NCBI GenBank assembly: GCA_001442925.1
Contig: LDXX01000004.1
Coordinates: 313,001-377,000 of the forward strand
Length of the DNA stretch: 64,000 nucleotides
Origin: Candidatus Kryptonium thompsonii
Lineage (GTDB): Bacteria; Bacteroidota; Ignavibacteria; Kryptoniales; Kryptoniaceae
Direction of reading: 5' to 3'
Within the stretch, counting starts at the first letter, position 1. Every line of letters begins with the position of its first letter. The position numbers and the translations under genes are program-made. Under the pieces are notes generated by a model that was given only the letters and a program-made list of their open reading frames with translations, made no database searches and had not been told where the DNA came from. Shown here piece by piece: positions 36,445-45,464 of this stretch.

Positions 36445-37455
36445 ATGATTAATCAGATTGAAGAAGTTAAAAAGAAGTTCCTTGAGGAAATTGAAACCGT
36501 AAAAGACGAGAAACAGCTTGAGGAATTTAGAGTCAAATACCTTGGGCGAAGGGGGATAATTCAAACATTATTTGATAAGCTTAAAGAAATTCCACGCGAG
36601 GAAAAACCAACGATTGGGAAATTTTTAAACGAATTTAAAGAACTTGCGCAGATAAAATTTGATGAGAAAAGGAAAGAAATTGAAAGTGGGAAACGAAAGG
36701 TTGGTGAGTTAGTTGACTTAACGATTCCGGGTAGGTTTAAATACACCGGTAGAAAGCATCCGCTTACGCAGACACTTGAAGAAATAAAGAAAATTTTTGT
36801 CGCGATGGGTTTTGAAATTGCTTCAGGTCCGGAGATTGAAGATGACTATCACAATTTTGAGGCACTTAATATCCCCCCTGAACATCCGGCGAGAGATATG
36901 CAAGATACGTTTTTTATCAAAGAGAATATAATTCTGCGAACCCACACATCGCCAGTTCAAATAAGGGTTATGGAATCAAAACAACCGCCAGTTAGAATCA
37001 TTGCCCCGGGAAGGGTTTACAGGAATGAGGCAATAAGTGCAAGAAGCTATTGTTTATTTCATCAAGTTGAGGGTTTGTATGTTGATGAAGGTGTTTCTTT
37101 TGCGGAATTGAAGGGGACATTGCTTTCATTTGCAAAACAAATGTTTGGAAGTAGTGTCAAGTTGAGGTTCAGGCCAAGTTTTTTCCCATTCACTGAACCA
37201 AGCGCGGAAGTTGATGTAAGTTGCTTTATCTGTGGGGGCAAGGGCTGTAGGGTTTGTAAATACGGTGGATGGCTTGAAATTCTTGGTTGTGGTATGGTTG
37301 ATCCAAATGTTTTTAAGTTTGTTGGTTATGATTCTGAAAAATACACCGGCTACGCCTTTGGGATGGGAGTTGAAAGAATAGCAATGTTGAAGTATGGAAT
37401 TGATGACATAAGATTGTTTTATGAGAACGATTTTAGGTTCCTTGAGCAGTTTTAG
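36445..37455 (+). CDS. pheS: Phenylalanyl-tRNA synthetase alpha subunit
   Basis: A 336-residue catalytic subunit. The N-terminal coiled coil is followed by the class II core with [19 protein letters not shown], the motif 2 region [28 protein letters not shown], and the C-terminal [31 protein letters not shown] 36445 is chosen; an in-frame ATG at 36388 lies within the terminator stem. An unusual [16 protein letters not shown] segment near residue 258 holds four cysteines that could bind zinc, as seen in several PheS lineages. pheT follows. Confidence 0.96.
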   Translation: MINQIEEVKKKFLEEIETVKDEKQLEEFRVKYLGRRGIIQTLFDKLKEIPREEKPTIGKFLNEFKELAQIKFDEKRKEIESGKRKVGELVDLTIPGRFKYTGRKHPLTQTLEEIKKIFVAMGFEIASGPEIEDDYHNFEALNIPPEHPARDMQDTFFIKENIILRTHTSPVQIRVMESKQPPVRIIAPGRVYRNEAISARSYCLFHQVEGLYVDEGVSFAELKGTLLSFAKQMFGSSVKLRFRPSFFPFTEPSAEVDVSCFICGGKGCRVCKYGGWLEILGCGMVDPNVFKFVGYDSEKYTGYAFGMGVERIAMLKYGIDDIRLFYENDFRFLEQF

Positions 37456-37482
37456 TTTTGAAAATAAAATTAGACTTTGAAA

Positions 37483-39915
37483 GTGAAGATTTCGCACAAG
37501 TGGTTGAAAAATTATATTGATCTTGAAGCAGAGCCTGAAGAGGTCAAGGAGAAACTTACAATGCTTGGGCTCGAGGTTGAAAGTGTTGATTATCCTGGGG
37601 AAAAGTTTAAGAATTTTTATGTTGGTGAAGTTCTTGAAGTTAGCAAGCATCCGAACGCGGATAAATTAACAGTTTGTAGAGTTAGGGTTGGGAAAGATAC
37701 TCTTCAGATAATTTGTGGCGCGCCGAATGTCGCTGCGGGTCAAAAAGTCCCTGTTGCTTTGGTAGGTGCAGTTATCCCGCGAAATCAACATGACCCGGAG
37801 GGGAAGCCGTTTGTTTTAACGAAAGCGAAAATCCGCGGGGTTGAATCATACGGGATGATTTGTTCGGAATTTGAACTTGGGCTTGGGGATGATAAGGAGG
37901 GGATAATGGTTCTTGAACCCAATGCGCAAGTTGGTCAACCGCTTGCGGAATATTTTGGGCTTGACGATGTTATTTACGATATTAGCGTAACTCCAAATCG
38001 CCCAGATTGTTTAAGTCATATCGGGGTTGCTCGTGAGCTTGCGGTTGCTTTCGGATTGAAGCTAAAAAAACCCGAATTTAAGGTTGTTGAATCCGACAAG
38101 CGAATTACAGATTACGCTTCTGTTGAAATTATTGATACATTAAACTGTCCAAGGTATGCAGCGAGGGTTGTTTTAAATGTTAAGGTTGAACCTTCCCCGA
38201 AATGGTTGCAGGATTACCTTAGGGCTGTTGGTTTAAGGCCGATAAATAACATTGTTGATATAACTAATTTCGTTCTTTATGAAGTTGGTCATCCACTCCA
38301 TGCGTTTGATTATGATAAATTAGCGGGGCATAAAATTGTTGTTAAGTGCGCTAATGATGGAGAAGTTTTTATAACGCTTGATGGTAAGGCGAGGGTGTTA
38401 AGAAAAGACACCTTAATGATATGCGATGCTGAAAAGCCAGTTGCAATTGCAGGTGTAATGGGAGGAGCCAATACAGAGATAACAGATGAAACCAAAAATG
38501 TTCTGATTGAGAGCGCCTATTTTAACCCAATTAGCATAAGAAGAACTTCAAAATATCTCGGTTTATCAACAGATGCATCATACAGGTTTGAAAGGGGCGC
38601 TGACCCTGAAGCAGTGATATGGGCGGTGAACCGAGCAGCTCAACTTATGGCTGAAATCGCTGGCGGCGAAGTTCTTCAGGGCGTAATTGATGTTTATCCA
38701 GTTGAGATTAAACCTAAAGTTGTTAGCCTAAGGTTTTCAAGGTTGAATTCCGTTATCGGGTTTGAATTTTCGCAGGATGATGTTGTAAAAATACTTGAAG
38801 GGCTTGAACTTGAGATTTTAAATCGTGATGAAAAAAGTTTAACTGTAAAAGTTCCAACTTTTAGAGTTGACATTGAGAGGGAAATTGACCTAATTGAGGA
38901 GGTTGCAAGAGTTTATGGGTATGATAGAATTCCCGATAAAATGCGATCCGTGGTTCATTTTTCTACCGAGAAGGTAAAGGTAGATTTCCATAATTTTGTT
39001 CGTGAAAGGTTGATCGGGGCTGGCTTTAAAGAGGTCGTGACAAACAGCATGCTTGACGAAGAAAAAGCAAGTCTTCTCGGAGAAAATTTTGTCAAGGTTT
39101 TAAATCCGTTGAGCCGAGAGATGTCAGCTCTGAGGACAAGCTTGATTCCGAGTGCGCTTGATGTGGTTAAGCATAACTTTGGATATGGTGTGAAGAATTT
39201 GAAATTTTTTGAAATAGGGAAGGTTTTCAGGCTTGCTTTTGATGAAGATGAGAAGCCGAGGTATGTAGATAATTATGTCGAGGAAGAAAGACTTTTAATT
39301 TTGATGACTGGGGTAGCTGAGCCAGTTTCTTATGATTTGGGTGAGAGAATTTTTGACATCTATGATTTGAAGGGTGAAGTGGAAAATTTATTCAGAGGCA
39401 TTTTTCTTGAAAATTATCGGTTTATTTATTATTCTAATAATAGTGATATTGCGGAACTTGAAATAGGCATTGAGATTGGCGGAAAATACGCTGGAAGGCT
39501 GATAAAGGTAGGTGATGAGATTTTGAATAAGTTTGATATTAAGGCTGATATCTATATTGCAGAGATTGATTTTGATTTACTCTGTAAGAATTCAAGGTTT
39601 GAGGAAAGGCATTATATAGAGTTGCCAAGATTCCCAAGTGTTTTCAGAGACCTTGCGTTTGTAGTTGATGAAAGTGTTCCAGTTGGAGAGGTTGAAAATG
39701 CAATAAAAGAAAAAGCAGGTGCGGTTTTAAAGTCCATTCGTCTTTTTGATATTTATAGAGGTGAAAGAATCGGAGAGGGAAAGAAAAGCGTTGCTTTCTC
39801 TCTCGAGATTCTATCGAAGGAAAAAACATTAACTGATGAGGAAGTAAATGAGTTAATTCAGAAAGTCGTTAAGTATGTTGAACAAAAGTTTGAGGCTAAA
39901 CTTAGGAGTTATTGA
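37483..39915 (+). CDS. pheT: Phenylalanyl-tRNA synthetase beta subunit
   Basis: An 810-residue subunit with the tRNA-binding EMAP-like domain (VGEVLEVSKHPNADKLTVCRV, ICGAPNVAAGQKVPVALVGA), the B3/B4 editing domain (ISVTPNRPDCLSHIGVAREL), B5, the pseudo-catalytic core (VYGYDRIPD, NPLSREMSALRTSLIPS) and the C-terminal anticodon-binding fold (ELPRFPSVFRDLAFVVDE). GTG 37483 gives the family-like MKISHKWLKNYI; TTG 37477 would add two residues. Its stop overlaps the next gene by 4 nt. Confidence 0.96.
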   Translation: MKISHKWLKNYIDLEAEPEEVKEKLTMLGLEVESVDYPGEKFKNFYVGEVLEVSKHPNADKLTVCRVRVGKDTLQIICGAPNVAAGQKVPVALVGAVIPRNQHDPEGKPFVLTKAKIRGVESYGMICSEFELGLGDDKEGIMVLEPNAQVGQPLAEYFGLDDVIYDISVTPNRPDCLSHIGVARELAVAFGLKLKKPEFKVVESDKRITDYASVEIIDTLNCPRYAARVVLNVKVEPSPKWLQDYLRAVGLRPINNIVDITNFVLYEVGHPLHAFDYDKLAGHKIVVKCANDGEVFITLDGKARVLRKDTLMICDAEKPVAIAGVMGGANTEITDETKNVLIESAYFNPISIRRTSKYLGLSTDASYRFERGADPEAVIWAVNRAAQLMAEIAGGEVLQGVIDVYPVEIKPKVVSLRFSRLNSVIGFEFSQDDVVKILEGLELEILNRDEKSLTVKVPTFRVDIEREIDLIEEVARVYGYDRIPDKMRSVVHFSTEKVKVDFHNFVRERLIGAGFKEVVTNSMLDEEKASLLGENFVKVLNPLSREMSALRTSLIPSALDVVKHNFGYGVKNLKFFEIGKVFRLAFDEDEKPRYVDNYVEEERLLILMTGVAEPVSYDLGERIFDIYDLKGEVENLFRGIFLENYRFIYYSNNSDIAELEIGIEIGGKYAGRLIKVGDEILNKFDIKADIYIAEIDFDLLCKNSRFEERHYIELPRFPSVFRDLAFVVDESVPVGEVENAIKEKAGAVLKSIRLFDIYRGERIGEGKKSVAFSLEILSKEKTLTDEEVNELIQKVVKYVEQKFEAKLRSY

Positions 39916-40199
39916 GCTTGGAAGGGATGGAGAGTAAAAATAGTAAGTTAAATTTTACGAATCTGATCGAAGAGCTTCAAGGGAAATTTGATAGAGTCTT
40001 TGAGTATGTGCAGAGCTTGAAGAGTGAGAATGAAAGTTTGAAGCATAAAATAGAATCACTTGAAACAGAAATTGAAAAGTTAAAACGGGAAAATGAAGAA
40101 CTGAGAAAGAACGGAGTTGTTTTGTTTAGTGAAGTGGAAAGAGAGGAGTTAAAGAAGAAAATAGCATTTTTGTTGGAAAGAATTAATCAGTATCTTTGA
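39912..40199 (+). CDS. Small coiled-coil protein, ZapB-like candidate
   Basis: A 95-residue cytoplasmic protein with a central heptad coiled coil of about residues 30-68 (VQSLKSENESLKHKIE, LETEIEKLKRENEELRKN). No catalytic motif is present. Small all-coiled-coil proteins with this composition include ZapB, the FtsZ-ring partner of ZapA, and here the next gene is zapA, which supports a division role (inference). The start is uncertain: TTG 39912 overlaps the pheT stop (TTGA, as in murE-murF), TTG 39918 and ATG 39927 are alternatives. Confidence 0.7.
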   Translation: MSLEGMESKNSKLNFTNLIEELQGKFDRVFEYVQSLKSENESLKHKIESLETEIEKLKRENEELRKNGVVLFSEVEREELKKKIAFLLERINQYL

Positions 40200-40264
40200 A
40201 AAATTTTTCTGACGCTGGTTTCTTCCTAGTTTTAAAAATTTAGAAAATAAACTTTGAAGAGAAC

Positions 40265-40558
40265 TTGGAACTTCCACACTCAAAGATCGTGAAGGTAAAA
40301 ATCTTTGATAGCGAATACACCTTGAAAGTTGAGGATGAAGAACTCGCATATAAGGCTGCGGAATATGTTGATAAGATGATGAGAGAATTGCACGATAAAT
40401 TGCCGAATCAATCCATCTTGACAATTGCAATTTTGACGGCTTTGAATATAGCTGAAGATTTATTTCGCGAGAGAAGAGATGTGGGATGTATTGAAGGTGA
40501 GATAGAGGATTTGTTGCGCGGTCTATCTTCCAAGGTTGATAAAATGTTAAGCTTATAA
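40265..40558 (+). CDS. zapA: Cell division protein ZapA
   Basis: A 97-residue ZapA, which bundles FtsZ filaments. The family pattern is visible: KVKIFDSEYTLKVEDEELAYKAAEYVDKMM (globular head; split here only in outline), then LPNQSILTIAILTALNIAEDLF and a C-terminal helix. Start TTG 40265 is the longest option; GTG 40289 would give MKVKIFDSEY and is equally typical. It is directly followed by the 6S RNA gene, an arrangement also known in Proteobacteria. Confidence 0.88.
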   Translation: MELPHSKIVKVKIFDSEYTLKVEDEELAYKAAEYVDKMMRELHDKLPNQSILTIAILTALNIAEDLFRERRDVGCIEGEIEDLLRGLSSKVDKMLSL

Positions 40559-40779
40559 CCGCGCTGTCAGCTTAGTTTAAGCTTAGGGGAGAACCAGCGT
40601 CAGTGCTCGAAGGGTAGCCTGGCTCTTGGATGCGGATTACAGGCCACGATCCCACGAAGAAGAAGTGGGATTCCGCTGTCCTGGTTTAGCCAGGACTTAA
40701 AAAGGCGGACGGTGGAAGTAAGAAGTATCCAGGCAGGCACCGGTTCTCACTGTTAAGCTTGCTAAGCTGGCAAGCGCGG
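40559..40779 (+). ncRNA. ssrS: 6S RNA
   Basis: A ~221-nt structured RNA that begins at the zapA stop. Its ends pair in a long closing helix (CCGCGCT with AGCGCGG, CAGCTTAG with CTAAGCTG, AAGCTT, GAGAACC with GGTTCTC), followed by TTTTATTTTT as terminator. The interior has a hairpin ATCCCAC/GTGGGAT followed by TCCGC, a second hairpin GTCCTGG/CCAGGAC, then CTTAAAA and GGCGGAC. E. coli 6S RNA shows the same order: a CCAC/GUGG hairpin, CUCCGC, a hairpin, CUUAAAA, GCGAC. 6S RNA binds the sigma70 holoenzyme by mimicking an open promoter. The zapA neighbour also matches. Confidence 0.8.
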
Positions 40780-40827
40780 TTTTATTTTTAAAGTTATTTG
40801 AAAAAAAATTTTCGGAGGAATAAGGAT

Positions 40828-42378
40828 ATGGTTGTATACATAATTGTTTCTGTCATCGTTTTGTTTGCATTCTTTCTTGGATGGTTTTTCCATTCAAAGG
40901 TTGAAGAAAAAAAGATTGGAACTGCTGAAGCTAGAGCTCAAAAAATAATTGAAGACGCTGAACGTGAGGCAAACAATATTAAGAAAGAGAAACTTCTCGA
41001 GGTAAGAGATGAATGGTTTAGAAAAAAACAAGAATTTGAAACAGAAGTAAATCAAATAAAGCAGAAACTCCAATCTTATGAAAAACAACTTTTGGCAAAG
41101 GAAGAAAAATTAAATGAAAGGGCTGAGGAATTAAATCGAAGGGAGCGTGATCTTAACAAAGTTCAACAACAGCTTGAGGAACAGAGAAAATCAATTGAAC
41201 TTAGACAAAAAGAGATTGAGCAAATAATTGAAGAGCAAAAAGCTCAGCTTGAAAAAATTGCTGGTTTAACTCGCGATGAAGCAAAGAAGATACTTATTGA
41301 AAGTATGGTTTCTGAAGCGAAAGCTGAAGCAGCCAAGATAATTCGAGAAATTAGAGAACAAGCAAAAGAGGAAGCGAAGAAGGAAGCTCAAAAAATTATA
41401 GTTCAAGCAATTCAAAGAACAGCTGCTGACCATTCCGTTGAGACGACAGTCACCGTTCTTCATATTCCGAATGATGAATTGAAAGGAAGGATAATCGGCA
41501 GAGAAGGGAGAAATATTCGAGCTTTTGAGCAGCTTACGGGTTGCGATATAATTGTTGACGATACGCCTGAAGCAGTTATAATTTCAGGTTTTGACCCATT
41601 TAGAAGAGAAGTTGCGAAGATTGCGCTTGAAAGGTTGCTTGCCGATGGAAGGATTCACCCAGCTCGAATCGAGGAGGTAGTTGAAAAAGTCAAGCAGGAA
41701 CTTGAAGAGGAGATGATAAAAGTCGGAGAGAATACTTTACTTGAGCTTGGAATTCATAATGTTCATCGTGAGATTGTTCGACTTGTTGGTAAGATGAAAT
41801 ATCGCTCAAGCTATGGTCAAAATGTTCTGCAACACAGCATAGAAGTTGCATATCTTGCAGCGATAATGGCGTCGGAACTTGGGCTTGATTCGCATCTTGC
41901 GAAGCGAGCTGGATTATTCCATGATATAGGTAAAGTCGTCGACAAGCAAGAGGGACCCCACGCGTTGATAGGTTATGAAATTTTAAATAGATATGGAGAG
42001 CATCCTATTGTTGTCAATGCAGTTGGTTCTCATCATGAAGATATACCGATGGAATCACCGATCGCTGCAATAGTTCAAGCAGCTGACGCGATAAGTGGAG
42101 CAAGACCTGGTGCAAGAAGAGAATCTGTCGAAGGTTATGTCAGAAGATTGCAAAAACTTGAAGAGATAGCAAAATCATTTGAAGGCGTTGCAAAAACTTA
42201 TGCAATTCAAGCTGGTCGTGAGGTCAGAGTTATAGTTGAACCTGATAAGGTTGATGATAATCTCGCTGATCAACTTTCGAGGGACATTGCGGCGAAAATC
42301 CAAGAAGAGATGGAATATCCAGGGCAGATCAAAGTTACAGTTATAAGGGAAGTTCGTTCTGTGGCTTATGCGAAGTAA
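40828..42378 (+). CDS. rny: Ribonuclease Y
   Basis: A 516-residue membrane-bound endoribonuclease that starts mRNA decay. It has an N-terminal membrane span (residues 1-24), a long charged coiled coil (about 30-165), a KH domain ([26 protein letters not shown]) and an HD domain ([32 protein letters not shown]). ATG 40828 has GGAGG at 40814-40818; a TTG at 40798 would start beside the 6S terminator. A terminator follows. Confidence 0.96.
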   Translation: MVVYIIVSVIVLFAFFLGWFFHSKVEEKKIGTAEARAQKIIEDAEREANNIKKEKLLEVRDEWFRKKQEFETEVNQIKQKLQSYEKQLLAKEEKLNERAEELNRRERDLNKVQQQLEEQRKSIELRQKEIEQIIEEQKAQLEKIAGLTRDEAKKILIESMVSEAKAEAAKIIREIREQAKEEAKKEAQKIIVQAIQRTAADHSVETTVTVLHIPNDELKGRIIGREGRNIRAFEQLTGCDIIVDDTPEAVIISGFDPFRREVAKIALERLLADGRIHPARIEEVVEKVKQELEEEMIKVGENTLLELGIHNVHREIVRLVGKMKYRSSYGQNVLQHSIEVAYLAAIMASELGLDSHLAKRAGLFHDIGKVVDKQEGPHALIGYEILNRYGEHPIVVNAVGSHHEDIPMESPIAAIVQAADAISGARPGARRESVEGYVRRLQKLEEIAKSFEGVAKTYAIQAGREVRVIVEPDKVDDNLADQLSRDIAAKIQEEMEYPGQIKVTVIREVRSVAYAK

Positions 42379-42385
42379 AGTTAAC

Positions 42386-42410
42386 GGCGGGGGTTAACCC
42401 CGCTTTTTTT
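42386..42410 (+). terminator. Terminator of rny
   Basis: GCGGGG and CCCCGC form a stem around GTTAA, followed by seven T. Confidence 0.85.
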
Positions 42411-42458
42411 ATTTTCTTTGCAAAAATTTTAATTTTCAGAAAAAAATAATTTGAAAAG

Positions 42459-43094
42459 TTGCAGTTCAAGCATGGAATACTGACAGTTGGAGTAACTGGG
42501 GGGATTGGATCGGGTAAAACAACCGTGTGCAAAATTTTTGAAGAATTTGGGGCAAAGGTGATTTACGCTGATGAAGTGGCAAAGAGAATTATGGAGGAAG
42601 ATGAAAAGTTGAAAAGAAAAATTAAGAAACTTTTTGGCGATGAAGCCTACATCGGGGGAAAGCTTAACAGAAAATTTATATCTGATGTCATCTTCTCAGA
42701 TGAGAAAAAGAGAAAAGTACTTGAATCCATTGTTCATCCAGAGGTTATAAAGAAAATCATAACGGAGTTTAAAAAAATTTCAAAGAATGAAAACCAAAGT
42801 TTTGTCATAGTTGAAGCTGCACTTATATTTGAATCTGGGTTCGATAAAGAACTTGATTATGTTGTTGTGGTTGATGCTGATGAAGAGTTAAAAATTAAAA
42901 GAATTATGGAGCGAGATAATTGCACAAGAGAGGAAGTTTTAAAAAGGATGAAGGCGCAAATGAGCCAATCTAAAAAGAGAAGCCTTGCTGATATCGTGAT
43001 ACAAAATGATGGGGATATTGAGGCATTAAGGGAAAGGGTAAAATTTCTTTATTCACTTTTTCAAAAGATTTCAAAACCAATTGGAGAGAATTAA
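42459..43094 (+). CDS. coaE: Dephospho-CoA kinase
   Basis: A 211-residue P-loop kinase for the last step of coenzyme A synthesis. It has VGVTGGIGSGKTTVCKIFEEFGAKVIYADEVAK in sequence at the N-terminus (P-loop GGIGSGKT near residue 14), HPEVIKKI near 88 and the lid region RIMERDNCTREEVLKRMKAQMS. No ATG is near; TTG 42459 gives the only sensible N-terminus. Its stop overlaps the next ATG (TAATG). Confidence 0.93.
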   Translation: MQFKHGILTVGVTGGIGSGKTTVCKIFEEFGAKVIYADEVAKRIMEEDEKLKRKIKKLFGDEAYIGGKLNRKFISDVIFSDEKKRKVLESIVHPEVIKKIITEFKKISKNENQSFVIVEAALIFESGFDKELDYVVVVDADEELKIKRIMERDNCTREEVLKRMKAQMSQSKKRSLADIVIQNDGDIEALRERVKFLYSLFQKISKPIGEN

Positions 43095-44287
43095 TGCAAG
43101 TTTTGGAGATTGAGAGAGATTTACTTTTTCAAACTTACAGACGGCTTAGGATTTATGTTAAGTATGGTGAAGGGGTTTACCTTGTCGATTTTGATGGCAG
43201 AAGATATCTTGACATGATAGCTGGCATCGGAGTTAATGCGCTTGGTTATGGAAACGATAGAGTTAAAAGAGCGATTTTGGATCAGGTTGAAAAATATATT
43301 CATTTATCAAATCTTTTCGTTCAAGAGCCGCAACTTGAGCTTGCGGATTTACTTCTAAAAATATCGGGTTATAAAAAGGTTTTCTTTACAAACAGTGGCA
43401 CTGAGGCGATTGAGACGGCGATTAAACTTACAAGAAAATGGGGAAAGAAATTTGGGAAGAATGAAATTGTAGCGTTTTCAAATTCATTCCACGGTAGGAC
43501 GATGGGTGCGCTTTCGCTTATGGATAAGATAAAATATCGTGATGGGTATGAGCCATTTCTGCCAGAAATTTATATCGCAAAGTATAACGATGTTGAGGAT
43601 ATAGAAAAGAAAGTTAACCACAGAACAGCGGGGGTTTTTCTTGAGTTTGTTCAAGGTGAGGGAGGGATAATACCTGCTGATGAGAGATTTGTGCAGAAAA
43701 TTTTTGAGCTTCGGGAAAAGTTTAATTTTCTTGTCGTCGCAGATGAAATTCAAAGTGGCTTATGGAGGACTGGAACCTTTTTTGCTTTTGAGCATTACGG
43801 TGTTAAGCCAGATGTCGTTGCGCTTGCAAAACCTCTCGGCGGTGGATTACCGCTTGGGGCTGTGCTTGGGAATGAAAGGGTTGCTGATGTATTTACACTT
43901 GGGACACATGGTTCAACTTTTGGTGGAAATCCCGTAGCTTGTTCAGCAGGTTGCGCAGTCATAAAGGAAATTCAAAATGGAATAATTGATAATGTTAAAG
44001 AAATTGGAAACTATCTCCGTGAAAGGCTTTTAAAGCTAAAAGATAAACATGGCGAAATTGTAAAAAATATTCGCGGTATCGGTTTGATGATTGGGGTTGA
44101 ACTTAGCACTGAATGTTTCAACATTGTTGATCGTCTCATTGAGAAGGGTGTAATTGTAAATTGCACAAGCAACAATGTTATAAGGTTATTGCCACCACTT
44201 ATCATAGAAAAAGAACATGTTGATTTATTTATTGAAAAATTTGACGAGGTTTTAAACGAAATCAAACAACAAAGTTTAAGGAGTTGA
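43094..44287 (+). CDS. argD: Class III aminotransferase, acetylornithine aminotransferase-like
   Basis: A 397-residue PLP enzyme of the ArgD/ornithine aminotransferase group. It shows DFDGRRYLDMIAGIGVNALGYGN, FFTNSGTEAIETAIKLTRKW, SFHGRTMGALSLM, DEIQSGLWRTGTFFAFEHYG, the PLP lysine in ALAKPLGGGLPLGAVL and HGSTFGGNPVACSAG. ArgD (N-acetylornithine) is most likely by sequence, but no other arginine gene is near, so a related substrate such as LysW-linked or 4-aminobutyrate-type compounds cannot be excluded. It is coupled to coaE and followed by another aminotransferase after 1 nt. Confidence 0.85.
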   Translation: MQVLEIERDLLFQTYRRLRIYVKYGEGVYLVDFDGRRYLDMIAGIGVNALGYGNDRVKRAILDQVEKYIHLSNLFVQEPQLELADLLLKISGYKKVFFTNSGTEAIETAIKLTRKWGKKFGKNEIVAFSNSFHGRTMGALSLMDKIKYRDGYEPFLPEIYIAKYNDVEDIEKKVNHRTAGVFLEFVQGEGGIIPADERFVQKIFELREKFNFLVVADEIQSGLWRTGTFFAFEHYGVKPDVVALAKPLGGGLPLGAVLGNERVADVFTLGTHGSTFGGNPVACSAGCAVIKEIQNGIIDNVKEIGNYLRERLLKLKDKHGEIVKNIRGIGLMIGVELSTECFNIVDRLIEKGVIVNCTSNNVIRLLPPLIIEKEHVDLFIEKFDEVLNEIKQQSLRS

Positions 44288-44288
44288 A

Positions 44289-45275
44289 ATGAAGGGAAAG
44301 AAATTAAAAATCTGGACCGAGAAGGATTATCTCGATTGGGTTAAACAAGAAACACCTTTAAAAGAGAAATATTTTGCGATGTATTCAACGGTATGGGATG
44401 CGGTTGTGACAAACCCGAACCTTATGACGATCCCGTTTGATGACCATATGGTTCACCGTGGCGATGGGGTTTTTGATAATTCTCTCGTCGTCAATGGAAA
44501 AGTTTACCTTCTTGATGAGCATCTTGATAGGATCATTCGCTCTGCGACTGCCATCGGCATTAAAATTCCGCTGTCAAAGCAAGAGATGAAGGATATAATT
44601 CTCGAAACGATTGCGATAACAGGAAAGCGGGATTGCATGGCTAGATTCTGGATTTCAAGAGGGACTGGTGGTTTTAGCGTTTATCCTGATGAATCGCCAA
44701 AGGGGCATTTTTATCTTATCATAACTTCATCACCAAATTACCCTGCGAGGTATTATGAGGAAGGTTTAAGTGTTGTGACAAGTCCATTTCCATTAAGACA
44801 GCCGTTTACGCCTCAAGTAAAAAGTTGCAATTACCTTGCGAATGCAATGATGGAATTCTTTGCGCATAATGTTGGTGCTGATACAGCAATTGCAATTGAT
44901 TCTGAAGGTTATCTTACGGAAGGTTCAAATAAAAATGTTGCAATTGTAACTCGGGATGGGATTTTTAAATATCCACGGCTTGAAAAAGTTTTACATGGGA
45001 CGATGCTTAAGAGAGCAATCTATTTTGCCAACTTGCTCAAAGGTGAGGGAATTTTAAAAGATGTAATTTCAACGGACATTCCAATAAGTGAAGCATATAA
45101 CAGTGCTGAGATGATGTTTTTCAGCACAACGCTTATTGTGGCTCCGATTGTAAAATATGACGGCATCACGATTGGCGACGGTAAACCAGGTGAAATTTAT
45201 AAACGACTTAGAGAAATGTTTAAAAAAGATATGACTGAAAACAGTGAAGTTTTAACCCCGGTTGATTATGACTAA
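44289..45275 (+). CDS. Class IV aminotransferase (branched-chain/D-amino acid type)
   Basis: A 328-residue fold-type IV PLP enzyme. Visible features are HMVHRGDGVFDNSLVVNGKVYLLDEHLDR (cut here at its core motif RGDGVFD), the PLP lysine in QVKSCNYLANAMMEF, and EGYLTEGSNKNVAIVT. The family includes branched-chain aminotransferase, D-alanine aminotransferase and aminodeoxychorismate lyase; sequence alone does not separate these. The partner aminotransferase upstream suggests an amino acid biosynthetic operon. It ends 3 nt before the antisense tRNA-Lys. Confidence 0.8.
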   Translation: MKGKKLKIWTEKDYLDWVKQETPLKEKYFAMYSTVWDAVVTNPNLMTIPFDDHMVHRGDGVFDNSLVVNGKVYLLDEHLDRIIRSATAIGIKIPLSKQEMKDIILETIAITGKRDCMARFWISRGTGGFSVYPDESPKGHFYLIITSSPNYPARYYEEGLSVVTSPFPLRQPFTPQVKSCNYLANAMMEFFAHNVGADTAIAIDSEGYLTEGSNKNVAIVTRDGIFKYPRLEKVLHGTMLKRAIYFANLLKGEGILKDVISTDIPISEAYNSAEMMFFSTTLIVAPIVKYDGITIGDGKPGEIYKRLREMFKKDMTENSEVLTPVDYD

Positions 45276-45278
45276 ATG

Positions 45279-45350
45279 TGAGCCCGGGAGGGATCGAACC
45301 TCCGACCTCCTGCTTAAAAGGCAGATGCTCTACCACTGAGCTACGGGCCC
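45279..45350 (-). tRNA. tRNA-Lys(TTT)
   Basis: A 72-nt tRNA on the minus strand: acceptor GGGCCCG pairs with CGGGCTC (one G-T pair), D-arm GCTCAGTGGTAGAGC, anticodon loop CTTTTAA giving UUU, T-arm GGAGGTTCGATCCCTCC, discriminator A. CCA is not encoded. Confidence 0.96.
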
Positions 45351-45361
45351 AAAGCATTGTA

Positions 45362-45390
45362 AATATACAAAATTTTTACTTCCTACGCAA
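45362..45390 (-). promoter_or_regulatory. Promoter of tRNA-Lys
   Basis: On the minus strand TTGCGT (complement of 45385-45390), a 17 bp spacer and TATATT (complement of 45362-45367), 11 bp before the tRNA. Confidence 0.65.
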
Positions 45391-45464
45391 ATTCCACCCC
45401 TTGAAAATTTGGCATTTATTTTGTTATAGGTTATATTTTAAACAAATACAAAACTTTGCGGTTT

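Noticed and set aside
40559-40779. RNase P RNA, tmRNA, SRP RNA, FMN or cobalamin riboswitch as explanation of the structured RNA
   Set aside because: The conserved cores of these RNAs (for example GAGGAAAGTCC, the SRP GGAAGCAGC loop) are absent, while the element order and the neighbour match 6S RNA.
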